Shown piece after piece: positions 1 through 7,013 of a DNA stretch of 64,000 nucleotides. Position 1 is the first letter of the stretch. Each line of letters opens with the position of its first letter. The stretch is from the NCBI GenBank assembly GCA_944390805.1, contig CALXQW010000029.1, positions 1-64,000 on the forward strand, in the 5' to 3' direction. The notes under the pieces were generated by a model, which ran no database searches, was not told the origin of the DNA, and was given only the letters and a program-made list of their open reading frames with translations. This DNA comes from an uncultured Opitutales bacterium (GTDB lineage: Bacteria > Verrucomicrobiota > Verrucomicrobiia > Opitutales > Intestinicryptomonadaceae). Both the position numbers and the translations under genes were made by a program.

Positions 1-77
1 CTCGAACACGCTCGTTAAGCTCTCAGCCGCCGATGGTAGTGCGCCCCCGCTGGTGCGCGAGAGTAGGTCGTTGCCAG
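1..77 (+). rRNA. rrf: 5S ribosomal RNA, 3' part
   Basis: The window opens inside a 5S rRNA. The visible segment has the usual 3' half: the stretch ending in cgatggtagtgcgccc, a short stem closed by ctggtgcg, then gagagtaggtcgttgcc, which matches the conserved end of bacterial 5S molecules (GAGAGUAGGUCGC-type). The 5' part lies outside the window. It is followed by a strong terminator, so it is probably the last gene of an rRNA operon running in from the left. The exact 3' end is uncertain by a few bases. Confidence 0.9.
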
Positions 78-83
78 TACTAT

Positions 84-124
84 GAGGCGCAAGTTCCTTC
101 CAGGAACTTGCGCCTCTCTTTTTG
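84..124 (+). terminator. Rho-independent terminator of the rRNA operon
   Basis: A perfect 14-bp stem, gaggcgcaagttcc paired with ggaacttgcgcctc, closes a 5-nt loop and is followed by tctttttttg. It starts 6 nt after the presumed end of the 5S rRNA. Confidence 0.92.
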
Positions 125-162
125 TATCTATATCCATACTAAAGCAAATATCTATACCGATT

Positions 163-184
163 AAAAAAGGGAAAACTATTTCCC
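163..184 (-). terminator. Terminator of the CsgG-like transcription unit
   Basis: Read on the minus strand, gggaaa-tagt-tttccc forms a 6-bp stem followed directly by six T. It lies downstream of the minus-strand genes at 569-2140 and 322-513 and faces the rRNA operon. It suggests that the minus-strand transcript continues to about position 163. Confidence 0.6.
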
Positions 185-287
185 CGCAATAATAATAAAT
201 TATCTTCCACCACCCATAATATTCATATCAACTTTGCGAATACGGATATAACAGAATCTATATGAGTAGTGGATAAGACAATCATTT

Positions 288-308
288 AGCATCTTCATTA
301 AAGATGCT
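288..308. other. Hairpin in the spacer
   Basis: An 8-bp perfect inverted repeat, agcatctt / aagatgct, with loop catta. It has no T run on the minus strand and a mixed T-rich tail on the plus strand. It may be an RNA 3'-end structure of the minus-strand unit, but its role is unclear. Confidence 0.3.
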
Positions 309-321
309 TATCTTTTCAGAG

Positions 322-513
322 TTATTTTTTGCTATTCTTTTGTCCTATTTCTTTATCTATCGTTGAAAGGAAGCCTCCATCAAAAATTAATTCATTTTCT
401 TGTGAAACAACAACTGTCTTTATAACTCTGTTAATTTCTGCAGGATTAAATGGTGGGGCTACTTCACTGGAAGTATTGGTAAAAGAAATGGATCTCAATA
501 TTAATATATTCAA
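322..513 (-). CDS. Possible small secreted protein, no family recognised
   Basis: An open frame of 63 codons directly downstream of the CsgG-like gene on the same strand and before the minus-strand terminator at 163-184. The first in-frame start codon is TTG; no ATG or GTG precedes it. The frame is open further upstream to a TAA, and that stretch would read as a very hydrophobic segment rich in Ile, Leu and Phe followed by SISFTNTSS, like a signal peptide. The remainder is hydrophilic. It could be a genuine exported small protein with a non-standard start, a decayed gene or chance. Position and hydrophobic start are the only support. Confidence 0.3.
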   Translation of the reverse strand: MNILILRSISFTNTSSEVAPPFNPAEINRVIKTVVVSQENELIFDGGFLSTIDKEIGQKNSKK

Positions 514-568
514 AATTATATATATTATTATAAATGATTTTTTTTATTTTCCTATGATGTATCCTTTG

Positions 569-2140
569 TTAATTGTTCCTATAACCATCTATTCTTAGTT
601 TACTTTCCTCATCTAGAAGGGTGTCTTTCATTGTTAGAACCTTGTCTCCCAAGAGTATGGTTATATTGTTATTCTCGTATGTAAGAATTATGCATACTAT
701 GGATTTACCTTCTTTCGATTGCAGAGATACCTTTTCGCAAGTGTTTACAACTTGTTCTATAAGAGCATCAACCTGTCTTTGGATATCTTCTCCTTCCGCT
801 ATCATCTTACCACCTTTACTTAGCATGTTACGGCCGTTTCTGCGTGTTGACTCCATTGATACGTGCCGCGCCAGAGTAGTTCCGGCAGCTGCTATGTAGT
901 CTTGAGATGCAGCAAGAGACTCACCTTCTTTCACAAGTTTTTGTCCGTCTCTAATAAGATTTTTTGCCTTAACTAACAGTGCTTTTGAATTGGCCAACTG
1001 CTTTCTAATATCTTGGTTTTCAATTCTTGCCTGTTGCTCTCTTCTTGTGCCTATATCTGAAACGGATTCTTCAAAAGTCTCAAAAGAGTCTCCTATCTCG
1101 ATATTAGCAGACTTCTCTAGCAGTTTACATATTGATACCTTTTCTCCCAGATAACCATTTACTTCAGCTATACCTATTTCTTTTGTCTTGTATCCGTATA
1201 TCTCTCCGCTAACAGGGTCTTTTATTGCATCTGATTTCCTTAGAATTCGCAGTCTAGTTCCCCTCTTGAGAATCTTATTTATATACACGTAGCTTGTATC
1301 AACTTGAACTACAGAAGGTGGATATATGGATTCCTCAAACTTCTTTGCAATATCTGTGGCAAGCCGTTTTGCAGACAAATCTATGAGCTCATCGCCAAAC
1401 TCTCCGTTCCTTCTTCTTACACCCTTCTCTATTTCGGATCCTGACTCATCAATCTCGCTAGATATTGAGGCAATAAGCTTTCCTGTTGTTATATCCATTA
1501 TTCTGGTTATGGCTGATAGGCTGAATATCCTTTTTTGAGTGTTGTCGCTATCTTCAAATCTATCGATAAAATCTGTTATGACGGTGTTGATTGCATATAT
1601 CTTCATGCCGTTTGAAAAACGTGCAAATGCTGCTATGTTATCAAGCGGTATCTCTGGATGATTGAATATCTCAAATCTTCCTGTTGCAAAAAATGCATGT
1701 TCAAGCTTGGATGGCATAGCATCTCTTATTCTAAGTATGGAATATCCTTCTGTAGTTTTGCTTGTGTATGAATACCTTATATTATTTGAATGAGATATAT
1801 CTGTATTGCCGGAGTTACTTAGGAAATTTATATTTCTTACGGATACATCGTTACTTGTCGCCTCGCCGGAAAATTGCGCTGAATCTTTGGAGAGGTTTCT
1901 GTTTCCGGAATATGTGCCAACACTGTTTATGTGTTGTCCCGAGTGAAGTTCTTCTGACCTTCCTCTTTTTAATGAAGATATCCTGTTACTCTCAGATCCG
2001 GAAATAGATATAGTTTTCCTTTCCAATGAGTACTTCTCTAGTAGGGATTCATTTATGCCGATGTCTGTTAGGATTACGCTTATTTTTTGCGGAGGTTCGC
2101 AATATCCGTATGCGGTGCAAAATATGGCTATACATACCAT
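569..2140 (-). CDS. Secreted CsgG/FlgT-like protein with C-terminal coiled coil
   Basis: 523 residues. The first 15 residues are hydrophobic, and the frame stays open upstream through basic residues (NLRRICH), so the real start of the signal peptide may be a non-ATG codon before 2140. Residues about 35-130 are rich in Ser and Asn. Residues about 145-260 resemble the CsgG fold: a GRFEIFNH-type strand, a segment like ITDFIDRFED and RIMDITTGKLIASI, as in outer-membrane CsgG/LpoB-like lipoproteins. Residues about 275-350 look like the C-terminal domain of FlgT (DPVSGEIYGYKTKEIGIAEV). Residues 367-470 are predicted helical/coiled coil. No Cys lipobox is evident. The exact role is unknown; an envelope location is likely. 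Its promoter appears to lie on an invertible segment (see 2252-2431), so expression is probably phase-variable. Base composition is AT-richer than in the rest of the window. Confidence 0.65.
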   Translation of the reverse strand: MVCIAIFCTAYGYCEPPQKISVILTDIGINESLLEKYSLERKTISISGSESNRISSLKRGRSEELHSGQHINSVGTYSGNRNLSKDSAQFSGEATSNDVSVRNINFLSNSGNTDISHSNNIRYSYTSKTTEGYSILRIRDAMPSKLEHAFFATGRFEIFNHPEIPLDNIAAFARFSNGMKIYAINTVITDFIDRFEDSDNTQKRIFSLSAITRIMDITTGKLIASISSEIDESGSEIEKGVRRRNGEFGDELIDLSAKRLATDIAKKFEESIYPPSVVQVDTSYVYINKILKRGTRLRILRKSDAIKDPVSGEIYGYKTKEIGIAEVNGYLGEKVSICKLLEKSANIEIGDSFETFEESVSDIGTRREQQARIENQDIRKQLANSKALLVKAKNLIRDGQKLVKEGESLAASQDYIAAAGTTLARHVSMESTRRNGRNMLSKGGKMIAEGEDIQRQVDALIEQVVNTCEKVSLQSKEGKSIVCIILTYENNNITILLGDKVLTMKDTLLDEESKLRIDGYRNN

Positions 2141-2251
2141 ATGACAAATCCTGCGAAGATTATAGAACTTATATGGAATTCGTAGACGATGAATGCTCTG
2201 CCTAAATCTAGGAAGGAGGGAGAAATTTCTATATACAGTTTCTTTGAAATG

Positions 2252-2277
2252 TCCAAATAAACGGACGTTTATTTATG
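2252..2277. repeat. Left inverted-repeat crossover site of the invertible promoter
   Basis: A 26-bp site built like a serine-invertase site. The 9-bp arms AAATAAACG (2255-2263) and CGTTTATTT (2266-2274) flank the central dinucleotide GA (2264-2265). The right site at 2406-2431 has identical arms but TC in the centre, so the two sites are in opposite orientation. As I recall, class I invertible promoters of Bacteroides fragilis have a similar core, ARACGTWCGT. Confidence 0.75.
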
Positions 2278-2326
2278 CATGGATAAGATTTTTTCAAAAA
2301 ATACAAAGGAATTGTATTATAAAAAG

Positions 2327-2355
2327 AATATATTCTCTTAAATAAGCGTTGGAAA
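2327..2355 (-). promoter_or_regulatory. Candidate promoter inside the invertible segment
   Basis: On the minus strand, TTTCCA (2355-2350) and TATATT (2332-2327) are separated by exactly 17 bp: 4/6 and 5/6 matches to the sigma-70 hexamers. Transcription would start near 2320 and read through the left site into the CsgG-like gene, with a leader of about 180 nt. The region is AT-rich, so chance matches are possible. Confidence 0.45.
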
Positions 2356-2405
2356 CAGTCGGATAATAAAACAAGAAAGTAAAGATGTTCTTATGGCAAA
2401 TAATG

Positions 2406-2431
2406 ACAAAATAAACGTCCGTTTATTTATG
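2406..2431. repeat. Right inverted-repeat crossover site of the invertible promoter
   Basis: Arms AAATAAACG (2409-2417) and CGTTTATTT (2420-2428) flank the central dinucleotide TC (2418-2419), the complement of GA in the left site. It lies 33 nt before the invertase start codon. Both sites are followed on their right side by atgc, so outer flank similarity is in direct orientation, while the core is inverted. Confidence 0.75.
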
Positions 2432-2464
2432 CGTAATATAACATGAAAATCAAGAACTTTTATA

Positions 2465-3085
2465 ATGAATGGTAAAAATATAACTATATATGCATATATA
2501 CGCGTGAGTTCTGATAAACAAACTGTGGAGAATCAGCGCTTTGAAATAGAACGTTTCTCAAGTAATAAGAATATAGTTGTTGATAGATGGATATCTGAAA
2601 CTGTAAGCGGCGTAAAAAGGGCTTCCGATAGAAAACTCGGGAAGATTCTTCGACGCCTGCGCAGAGGAGATATTGTTATTGTATCTGAATTATCACGTTT
2701 GGGCCGCAGTCTCATGCAAATTATGGAAATACTGAATTTTTGTATGGAAAGAGATGTTCGCGTTATGTCGGTAAAAGAAAATTATGAGTTTGGGGACGAT
2801 ATAAACTCTAAAGTTCTTGCATTCGCATTTGGTTTAAGCGCCGAAATAGAAAGAAAGCTGATATCCCAACGAACTAAAGAAGCCTTGTACATGCGGCGCT
2901 CAAAGGGGATTGTTCTTGGACGTCCAAAAGGGAGTAAAAGCGCATTTTTGAAATTGTCAGCAAGATCAAAAGAGCTGCGCTTATGTTTGGAGTCTGGTAT
3001 TAGCAAGGTTGAAATATCTCGGAGATTTTCCGTTAGCCGATCAACCTTAAACTTATATTTGCGCAATAATCATTGTGCTGCATGA
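2465..3085 (+). CDS. mpi: Mpi-family serine DNA invertase
   Basis: 206 residues, the usual length of small serine recombinases. The catalytic serine motif YIRVSSDKQT is at residues 11-20 (Ser15), followed by VENQRFEIERF, typical of the resolvase/invertase N-terminal domain. ELSRLGRS and the E-helix segment AFAFGLSAEIERKLISQRTK agree closely with Mpi, the multiple-promoter invertase of Bacteroides. LGRPKGS links to a C-terminal helix-turn-helix (GISKVEISRRFSVSRSTLN, about residues 177-195). It would cut at the paired sites at 2252-2277 and 2406-2431 just upstream and invert the segment between them. No convincing ribosome-binding site precedes the ATG. It could also act on sites elsewhere in the genome. 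Confidence 0.92.
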   Translation: MNGKNITIYAYIRVSSDKQTVENQRFEIERFSSNKNIVVDRWISETVSGVKRASDRKLGKILRRLRRGDIVIVSELSRLGRSLMQIMEILNFCMERDVRVMSVKENYEFGDDINSKVLAFAFGLSAEIERKLISQRTKEALYMRRSKGIVLGRPKGSKSAFLKLSARSKELRLCLESGISKVEISRRFSVSRSTLNLYLRNNHCAA

Positions 3086-3201
3086 ACATCATGGCATGTT
3101 TCAATAACACTGTTTGATATGCTTAAAAATGAGAATTATGAATTTATTTCTGATAGGATTTTTGTTGATAGAAATGCGTGCTAAGGCAAAATAAGAACGA
3201 T

Positions 3202-3687
3202 ATGGAAATTGAAAATCCGCCTATTCATATAATCTTGCACAACCCGGAAATTCCGCAAAATACCGGCAGCATAGGGCGTCTGGCGGCCATTCTTAATGCG
3301 AGACTGCATCTTATACATCCGCTCGGATTTATAATAACCGACGCGCGTCTGCGCAGGGCTGGCATGGACTACTGGTACGACTTGGACGTTGTACACCACG
3401 CCTCTTGGGAAGATTTTAAAAAATCTGAAAAAGCCCCAAAGATAGATAGAATATGGCTTCTTACCACAAAGGCCAAAGATGCCTCCATCTTTGATGTTAA
3501 GTTTGAATTTGGCGACGGCTTGCTCTTCGGCTCTGAAGGTTCGGGCGTTCCGCAGTTTTTGCATGATGAACTATCTGCCCGCCGTATCACCATTCCTCAG
3601 CCAAATCCAAAACTGCGCTCACTAAACCTTGCCATGGCGGCGGGAATAGCCGCGTATACTGCGTGTAGAAGTTTCGGCGCGCTGTGA
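3202..3687 (+). CDS. trmL: tRNA (cytidine/uridine-34 2'-O)-methyltransferase TrmL
   Basis: 161 residues. SPOUT-fold SAM-dependent methyltransferase that methylates the 2'-OH of the wobble nucleotide of tRNA-Leu isoacceptors. The start IHIILHNPEIPQNTGSIGR is the family hallmark. The trefoil-knot motifs FGSEGSGVP and RSLNLAMAAGIAAY stand at about residues 113-150. E. coli TrmL has 157 residues. I chose the ATG at 3202; a GTG at 3178 would add eight residues that fit the family less well. It heads a plus-strand run of closely spaced genes. Confidence 0.92.
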   Translation: MEIENPPIHIILHNPEIPQNTGSIGRLAAILNARLHLIHPLGFIITDARLRRAGMDYWYDLDVVHHASWEDFKKSEKAPKIDRIWLLTTKAKDASIFDVKFEFGDGLLFGSEGSGVPQFLHDELSARRITIPQPNPKLRSLNLAMAAGIAAYTACRSFGAL

Positions 3688-3747
3688 GCCGCCGAATTGA
3701 TGTTTTTTGTTGCGTTTTGCAGCTCTAAAAAGGAAAGTTTGTTTTGC

Positions 3748-4941
3748 ATGCTAGAATTGCCTGAAAATACTGTAAAGCCTAGTGCGGCGCCGATAAGGGT
3801 CTTGCTTGTCGACGACCAGCGCATAGTGGGTCAATCGGTAGGCGAGATGCTCTCGGATAGCAAAGACATAGCGTTCTATTTTTGCCAAGATCCAAAAGAG
3901 GCTCTTGAGGCGGCAAAGAAGACTAATCCGACGGTAATATTGCAGGATCTGGTCATGCCGGATGTGGACGGGTTGACCCTCGTAAAATTTTTCAGAGCCT
4001 CTCCACAGACAAAAGATATACCAATTATAGTCCTGTCTTCAAAAGAGGAACCCCATACGAAGTCGCGCGCGTTTGAATTTGGCGCGAACGATTATATGGT
4101 GAAATTCCCCGACAAGCTTGAAGTGCTCGCCCGCATAAGATACCATTCAAGGGCGTACACAAATTTGTGCGAGAGAGATGCCGCCTTAAAGAAACTTCAG
4201 GAGAGCCAGGCTGCCCTAAAGAAAGAGCTCGACGAGGCTGAAAATTATGTCGAGAGCCTGCTGCCCCCTAAGCTCGACGATTCTTTTGTGTGGACGGACT
4301 GGGTGTTTAAGAGCTCTACGGCCTTGGGCGGAGACTGTTTTGGATACCACTATATAGATAAGTCGTCGATTGCGGCTTATCTGTTGGACGTTTGCGGGCA
4401 TGGAGTTGGTGCGGCGTTGTTGTCGGTATCGGCCATGAATGTGCTGCGCTCGCAAACATTGGACAGGGTAGATTTTAAGAATCCGTCTGAGGTTTTGTCG
4501 GCGCTTAACAGCGCGTTTGATATGGACAAGCAGAATGGAATGTATTTTACTCTCTGGTACGGTGTTTACGATATAGGCTCAAGGCTATTGAAGTATGCGT
4601 GTGGAGGGCATCCTCCGGCGGTGCTGATAGACGCTGGTGGAGAAAAATTTTTATCGGCAAAAGGCATGGTAATTGGGGGAATTCCAGGAGCGGAGTTTGA
4701 AACAAAAACAGTCTCCGTGGGAGAAGGCGGAAAACTCTTTGTCTTCTCGGACGGAGTATACGAGCTTGTCAACAAATCCTCGGGGGAGATGATGTCTGTG
4801 GAAGATTTTGCCGCGGAGCTTCAGAAGCCCCCTATGGAAGGACTCAGTAAGGTGCAAAGCATGATGGCCTTTTCCAGAAATGCCCAGGGCTCGGATAAGT
4901 TTGACGACGATTTCTCTTTGCTTGAAATAAAATTCAAATGA
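3748..4941 (+). CDS. Response-regulator PP2C phosphatase (RsbU/SpoIIE type)
   Basis: 397 residues. Receiver domain at about 16-135 with acidic pair D22-D23, phosphoacceptor D67 (LQDLVMPDVDG) and the conserved Lys in YMVKFPDK. A coiled linker follows at about 145-180. The C-terminal SpoIIE-type PP2C domain has ALGGDCFG, LLDVCGHGVGAALLS and KFDDDFSLLEIKF. Such proteins dephosphorylate STAS anti-anti-sigma factors in partner-switching signalling, in response to phosphorylation of the receiver. The ATG at 3748 has aaggaaag about 11 nt upstream; an earlier ATG at 3697 would add 17 residues. The stop overlaps the start of the next gene, an RsbW-type kinase, by 4 nt. No STAS protein or sigma factor is seen in the window. 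Confidence 0.88.
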   Translation: MLELPENTVKPSAAPIRVLLVDDQRIVGQSVGEMLSDSKDIAFYFCQDPKEALEAAKKTNPTVILQDLVMPDVDGLTLVKFFRASPQTKDIPIIVLSSKEEPHTKSRAFEFGANDYMVKFPDKLEVLARIRYHSRAYTNLCERDAALKKLQESQAALKKELDEAENYVESLLPPKLDDSFVWTDWVFKSSTALGGDCFGYHYIDKSSIAAYLLDVCGHGVGAALLSVSAMNVLRSQTLDRVDFKNPSEVLSALNSAFDMDKQNGMYFTLWYGVYDIGSRLLKYACGGHPPAVLIDAGGEKFLSAKGMVIGGIPGAEFETKTVSVGEGGKLFVFSDGVYELVNKSSGEMMSVEDFAAELQKPPMEGLSKVQSMMAFSRNAQGSDKFDDDFSLLEIKFK

Positions 4942-5372
4942 CTTTCCGCAAAAGCTACAGAAGTTCGTTTGAGAGTCTTTCCATTGTTGCGAAAGATCTC
5001 GAGGCTTTTTGCGCGCGTGCGGGGGTTGACGAGTCTGTATCGTATGCCTTTGAGCTTTGCCTGGACGAACTTTTTACGAATATAGTATCTTACGGCTACG
5101 GAGAGGGAAATGATGGTTTTATAGACTTGGAGCTGTCGGTTTCGGGCGGAATGATGAACGCTGTAGTAATGGACGGCGCGAGGGAGTTTGATCCCTTCGG
5201 GCAAGCTCCGGTGCCAGACCTAAACAAGCCTCTTGAGGATAGGGATATAGGAGGCCTTGGAATCTTTTTTATAAAGAAGACTATGGACAAAGTTTCCTAC
5301 AGCCGCGACGGAAACAAAAATGTTGTGCGCCTTTCAAAAAGGCTCGGTACGGCGCTTGAAAGTTGCGTATGA
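4938..5372 (+). CDS. RsbW-type anti-sigma regulatory serine kinase (HATPase)
   Basis: 144 residues. A single GHKL ATPase domain: N box ELCLDELFTNIVSYGY at about 33-50, G1 box with MDGAREFDP, and G2 box RDIGGLGIFFIKKTMD near 107-122. Small HATPase proteins of this kind bind a sigma factor or phosphorylate a STAS antagonist. It is coupled to the phosphatase gene by ATGA overlap, so the two very likely form one signalling pair. The stop also overlaps the ATG of oppD by 2 nt. Confidence 0.88.
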   Translation: MTFRKSYRSSFESLSIVAKDLEAFCARAGVDESVSYAFELCLDELFTNIVSYGYGEGNDGFIDLELSVSGGMMNAVVMDGAREFDPFGQAPVPDLNKPLEDRDIGGLGIFFIKKTMDKVSYSRDGNKNVVRLSKRLGTALESCV

Positions 5373-6229
5373 GTATGCTTAGCGTAGAGAATCTTAAGAT
5401 TTCATTTAAGTCCGGCGGGCGTCTGACCGAGGCGGTCAAGGGGGTGTCGTTTGATGTCGGCAAGGCGGAGAGTGTTGCGATTGTTGGCGAGAGCGGCTCG
5501 GGCAAGAGCGTCACGGCAATGAGTTTGGCACGGCTTCTGCCGCAGGACGGCTCATGCGAGGTTTCTGGCAGGGTGTTGTTCGATTCAAAGAACATATTTC
5601 AGATGGGCTCCAAGGAACTGCGCGCACTTAGAGGAGGAAAGATTGCGTATGTCTTTCAGGAACCGTCAACATCGCTAAACCCAGTGTTTAGTGTAGGCGA
5701 GCAGATTGCCGAAGCTGTCAGACTGCATAGACCCGAGGTAAAAGATGTGCGCGCATGTGTTGTGGAGGCCCTTGAGGAGGTTGGCATAAGGCGCGCGGCG
5801 GAAAGATACTCTGCTTATCCGCACGAGCTTTCCGGCGGAATGCAGCAGCGCGTCATGATTGCTATGGCTCTCTCTTGCAGGCCAAGGTTGCTTGTGGCTG
5901 ACGAACCCACAACGGCTCTCGATGTGACAATACAAAAACAGATTATAGATTTACTTAAGGAGATTCTCAGAAATAGGGGAATGTCTCTAATTCTGATAAC
6001 GCACAATTTTGGTATAATAAAGGGGCTTTGCTCGCGGGTGCTTGTTATGTTCAGGGGGCGCATTGTGGAGTCGGGGGCTACGGAGGAGATTCTCTACAGC
6101 CCAAAACATCCATATACAAAGGCGCTTATAGCGTGCATTCCAAGATTGGGTCGGCCGGGCGAAAGGCTTGTGTCCATAGACTACGAAAAGATAGAGAGGG
6201 AGGCTCGAGAGCTTGGATACGCTTATTAA
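5369..6229 (+). CDS. oppD: Peptide ABC transporter ATP-binding protein (OppD/DppD type)
   Basis: 286 residues. ABC ATPase with Walker A GESGSGKS, Q-loop FQEPSTSLNP, signature LSGGMQQR, Walker B LLVADEPTTALD and H-loop ITHNFG. The C-terminal oligopeptide-transporter motif HPYTKALIACIP is present, which places it in the OppD/OppF subfamily. It energises uptake through OppBC of peptides captured by OppA. The ATG at 5369 overlaps the stop of the RsbW-like gene (ATGA); an ATG at 5375 is an alternative. Compared with typical OppD (about 330 residues) it is short at the C-terminus. Confidence 0.92.
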   Translation: MSMLSVENLKISFKSGGRLTEAVKGVSFDVGKAESVAIVGESGSGKSVTAMSLARLLPQDGSCEVSGRVLFDSKNIFQMGSKELRALRGGKIAYVFQEPSTSLNPVFSVGEQIAEAVRLHRPEVKDVRACVVEALEEVGIRRAAERYSAYPHELSGGMQQRVMIAMALSCRPRLLVADEPTTALDVTIQKQIIDLLKEILRNRGMSLILITHNFGIIKGLCSRVLVMFRGRIVESGATEEILYSPKHPYTKALIACIPRLGRPGERLVSIDYEKIEREARELGYAY

Positions 6230-7010
6230 AGTTGAAAACCTGAGGGTGTCCTATCCTGTGGCGGGTGGGCTGTTCGGTCGCGGCGGCGGAGTTGTAAACG
6301 CGGTCGACGGGGTTTCGTTTGAAATATCCAGAGGCGAGATAGTGGGCCTTGTAGGCGAGAGCGGCTCTGGCAAAACAACCACCGGGCGGGCCATAATACG
6401 CCTTGCCCCTGTAAGCGGAGGAAGCATATTTTATTTCGACGGCAAAAATAAAACAGATTTGGCCACTCTTTCAAAGCGGGAATTCTTCCCGTTTAGGAAG
6501 AAAATTCAGATGATATTTCAAGACCCGTTCAATTCGCTCGACCCGCGCATGACCATATTTAAGATTTTGTGCGAGCCCCTTGATATCTACTTTAAATTGG
6601 ACAAGAAATCAAAGCTCAAGCGGGCGGAGGAGCTAATGGAGCTTGTCGGTCTTGAGCCCTCGCACCTCTTCAGGTTCCCTCACGAGTTCTCCGGCGGGCA
6701 GAGGCAGAGGATAGGTATAGCCCGTGCGCTTGCGGTTCAGCCAGAGTTTATAATATGCGACGAGCCTGTCAGCGCGCTCGATGTATCTGTACAAGCGCAG
6801 ATAATAAATCTTATATCCGATTTGCGCAGCAAGCTTAACTTGACTTGCCTGTTCATAGCCCACGACATAGCCGTAGTTGAGCATATCAGCTCCAGAATGA
6901 TGGTTATGACGGAGGGAAAGATTGTTGAAAGCGGAGTTTCCGCCGAGCTTTGCGCAAATCCGCGCCACCCTTACACCAGGCGCCTGATAGACGCCGTTCC
7001 GAAGTTTTAA
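6213..7010 (+). CDS. oppF: Peptide ABC transporter ATP-binding protein (OppF/DppF type)
   Basis: 265 residues. Walker A GESGSGKT, FQDPFNSLDPRMT at the Q-loop, signature FSGGQRQRIGIARAL, Walker B IICDEPVSALD, H-loop IAHDIAVVEH and the end motif NPRHPYTRRLIDAVP. The start is TTG at 6213 with a good Shine-Dalgarno sequence (gagggagg) about 10 nt upstream, and it overlaps the end of oppD by 17 nt. The second ATPase of the heterodimer. Confidence 0.92.
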   Translation: MDTLIKVENLRVSYPVAGGLFGRGGGVVNAVDGVSFEISRGEIVGLVGESGSGKTTTGRAIIRLAPVSGGSIFYFDGKNKTDLATLSKREFFPFRKKIQMIFQDPFNSLDPRMTIFKILCEPLDIYFKLDKKSKLKRAEELMELVGLEPSHLFRFPHEFSGGQRQRIGIARALAVQPEFIICDEPVSALDVSVQAQIINLISDLRSKLNLTCLFIAHDIAVVEHISSRMMVMTEGKIVESGVSAELCANPRHPYTRRLIDAVPKF

Positions 7011-7013
7011 AAG

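Larger units (their letters stand above)
2252..2431. other. Probable invertible promoter segment (phase switch)
   Basis: Two palindromic sites with inverted central dinucleotides enclose 2266-2417 (152 bp). The segment is AT-rich, has no ORF and carries a promoter-like sequence on the minus strand at 2327-2355. It lies between two divergent genes: the CsgG-like gene (starts 2140) and an Mpi-family serine invertase (starts 2465). In the present orientation the promoter would drive the CsgG-like gene. After inversion the same promoter would occupy about 2328-2356 on the plus strand and would face the invertase gene. Seen: sites, promoter-like hexamers, recombinase. Inferred: that inversion takes place. 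Confidence 0.65.

Noticed and set aside
2252-2431. Paired palindromes as repressor operators
   Set aside because: Possible, but the reversed central dinucleotides, the site design with 9-bp arms and the adjacent Mpi-type gene fit a recombination site better. Not fully excluded.
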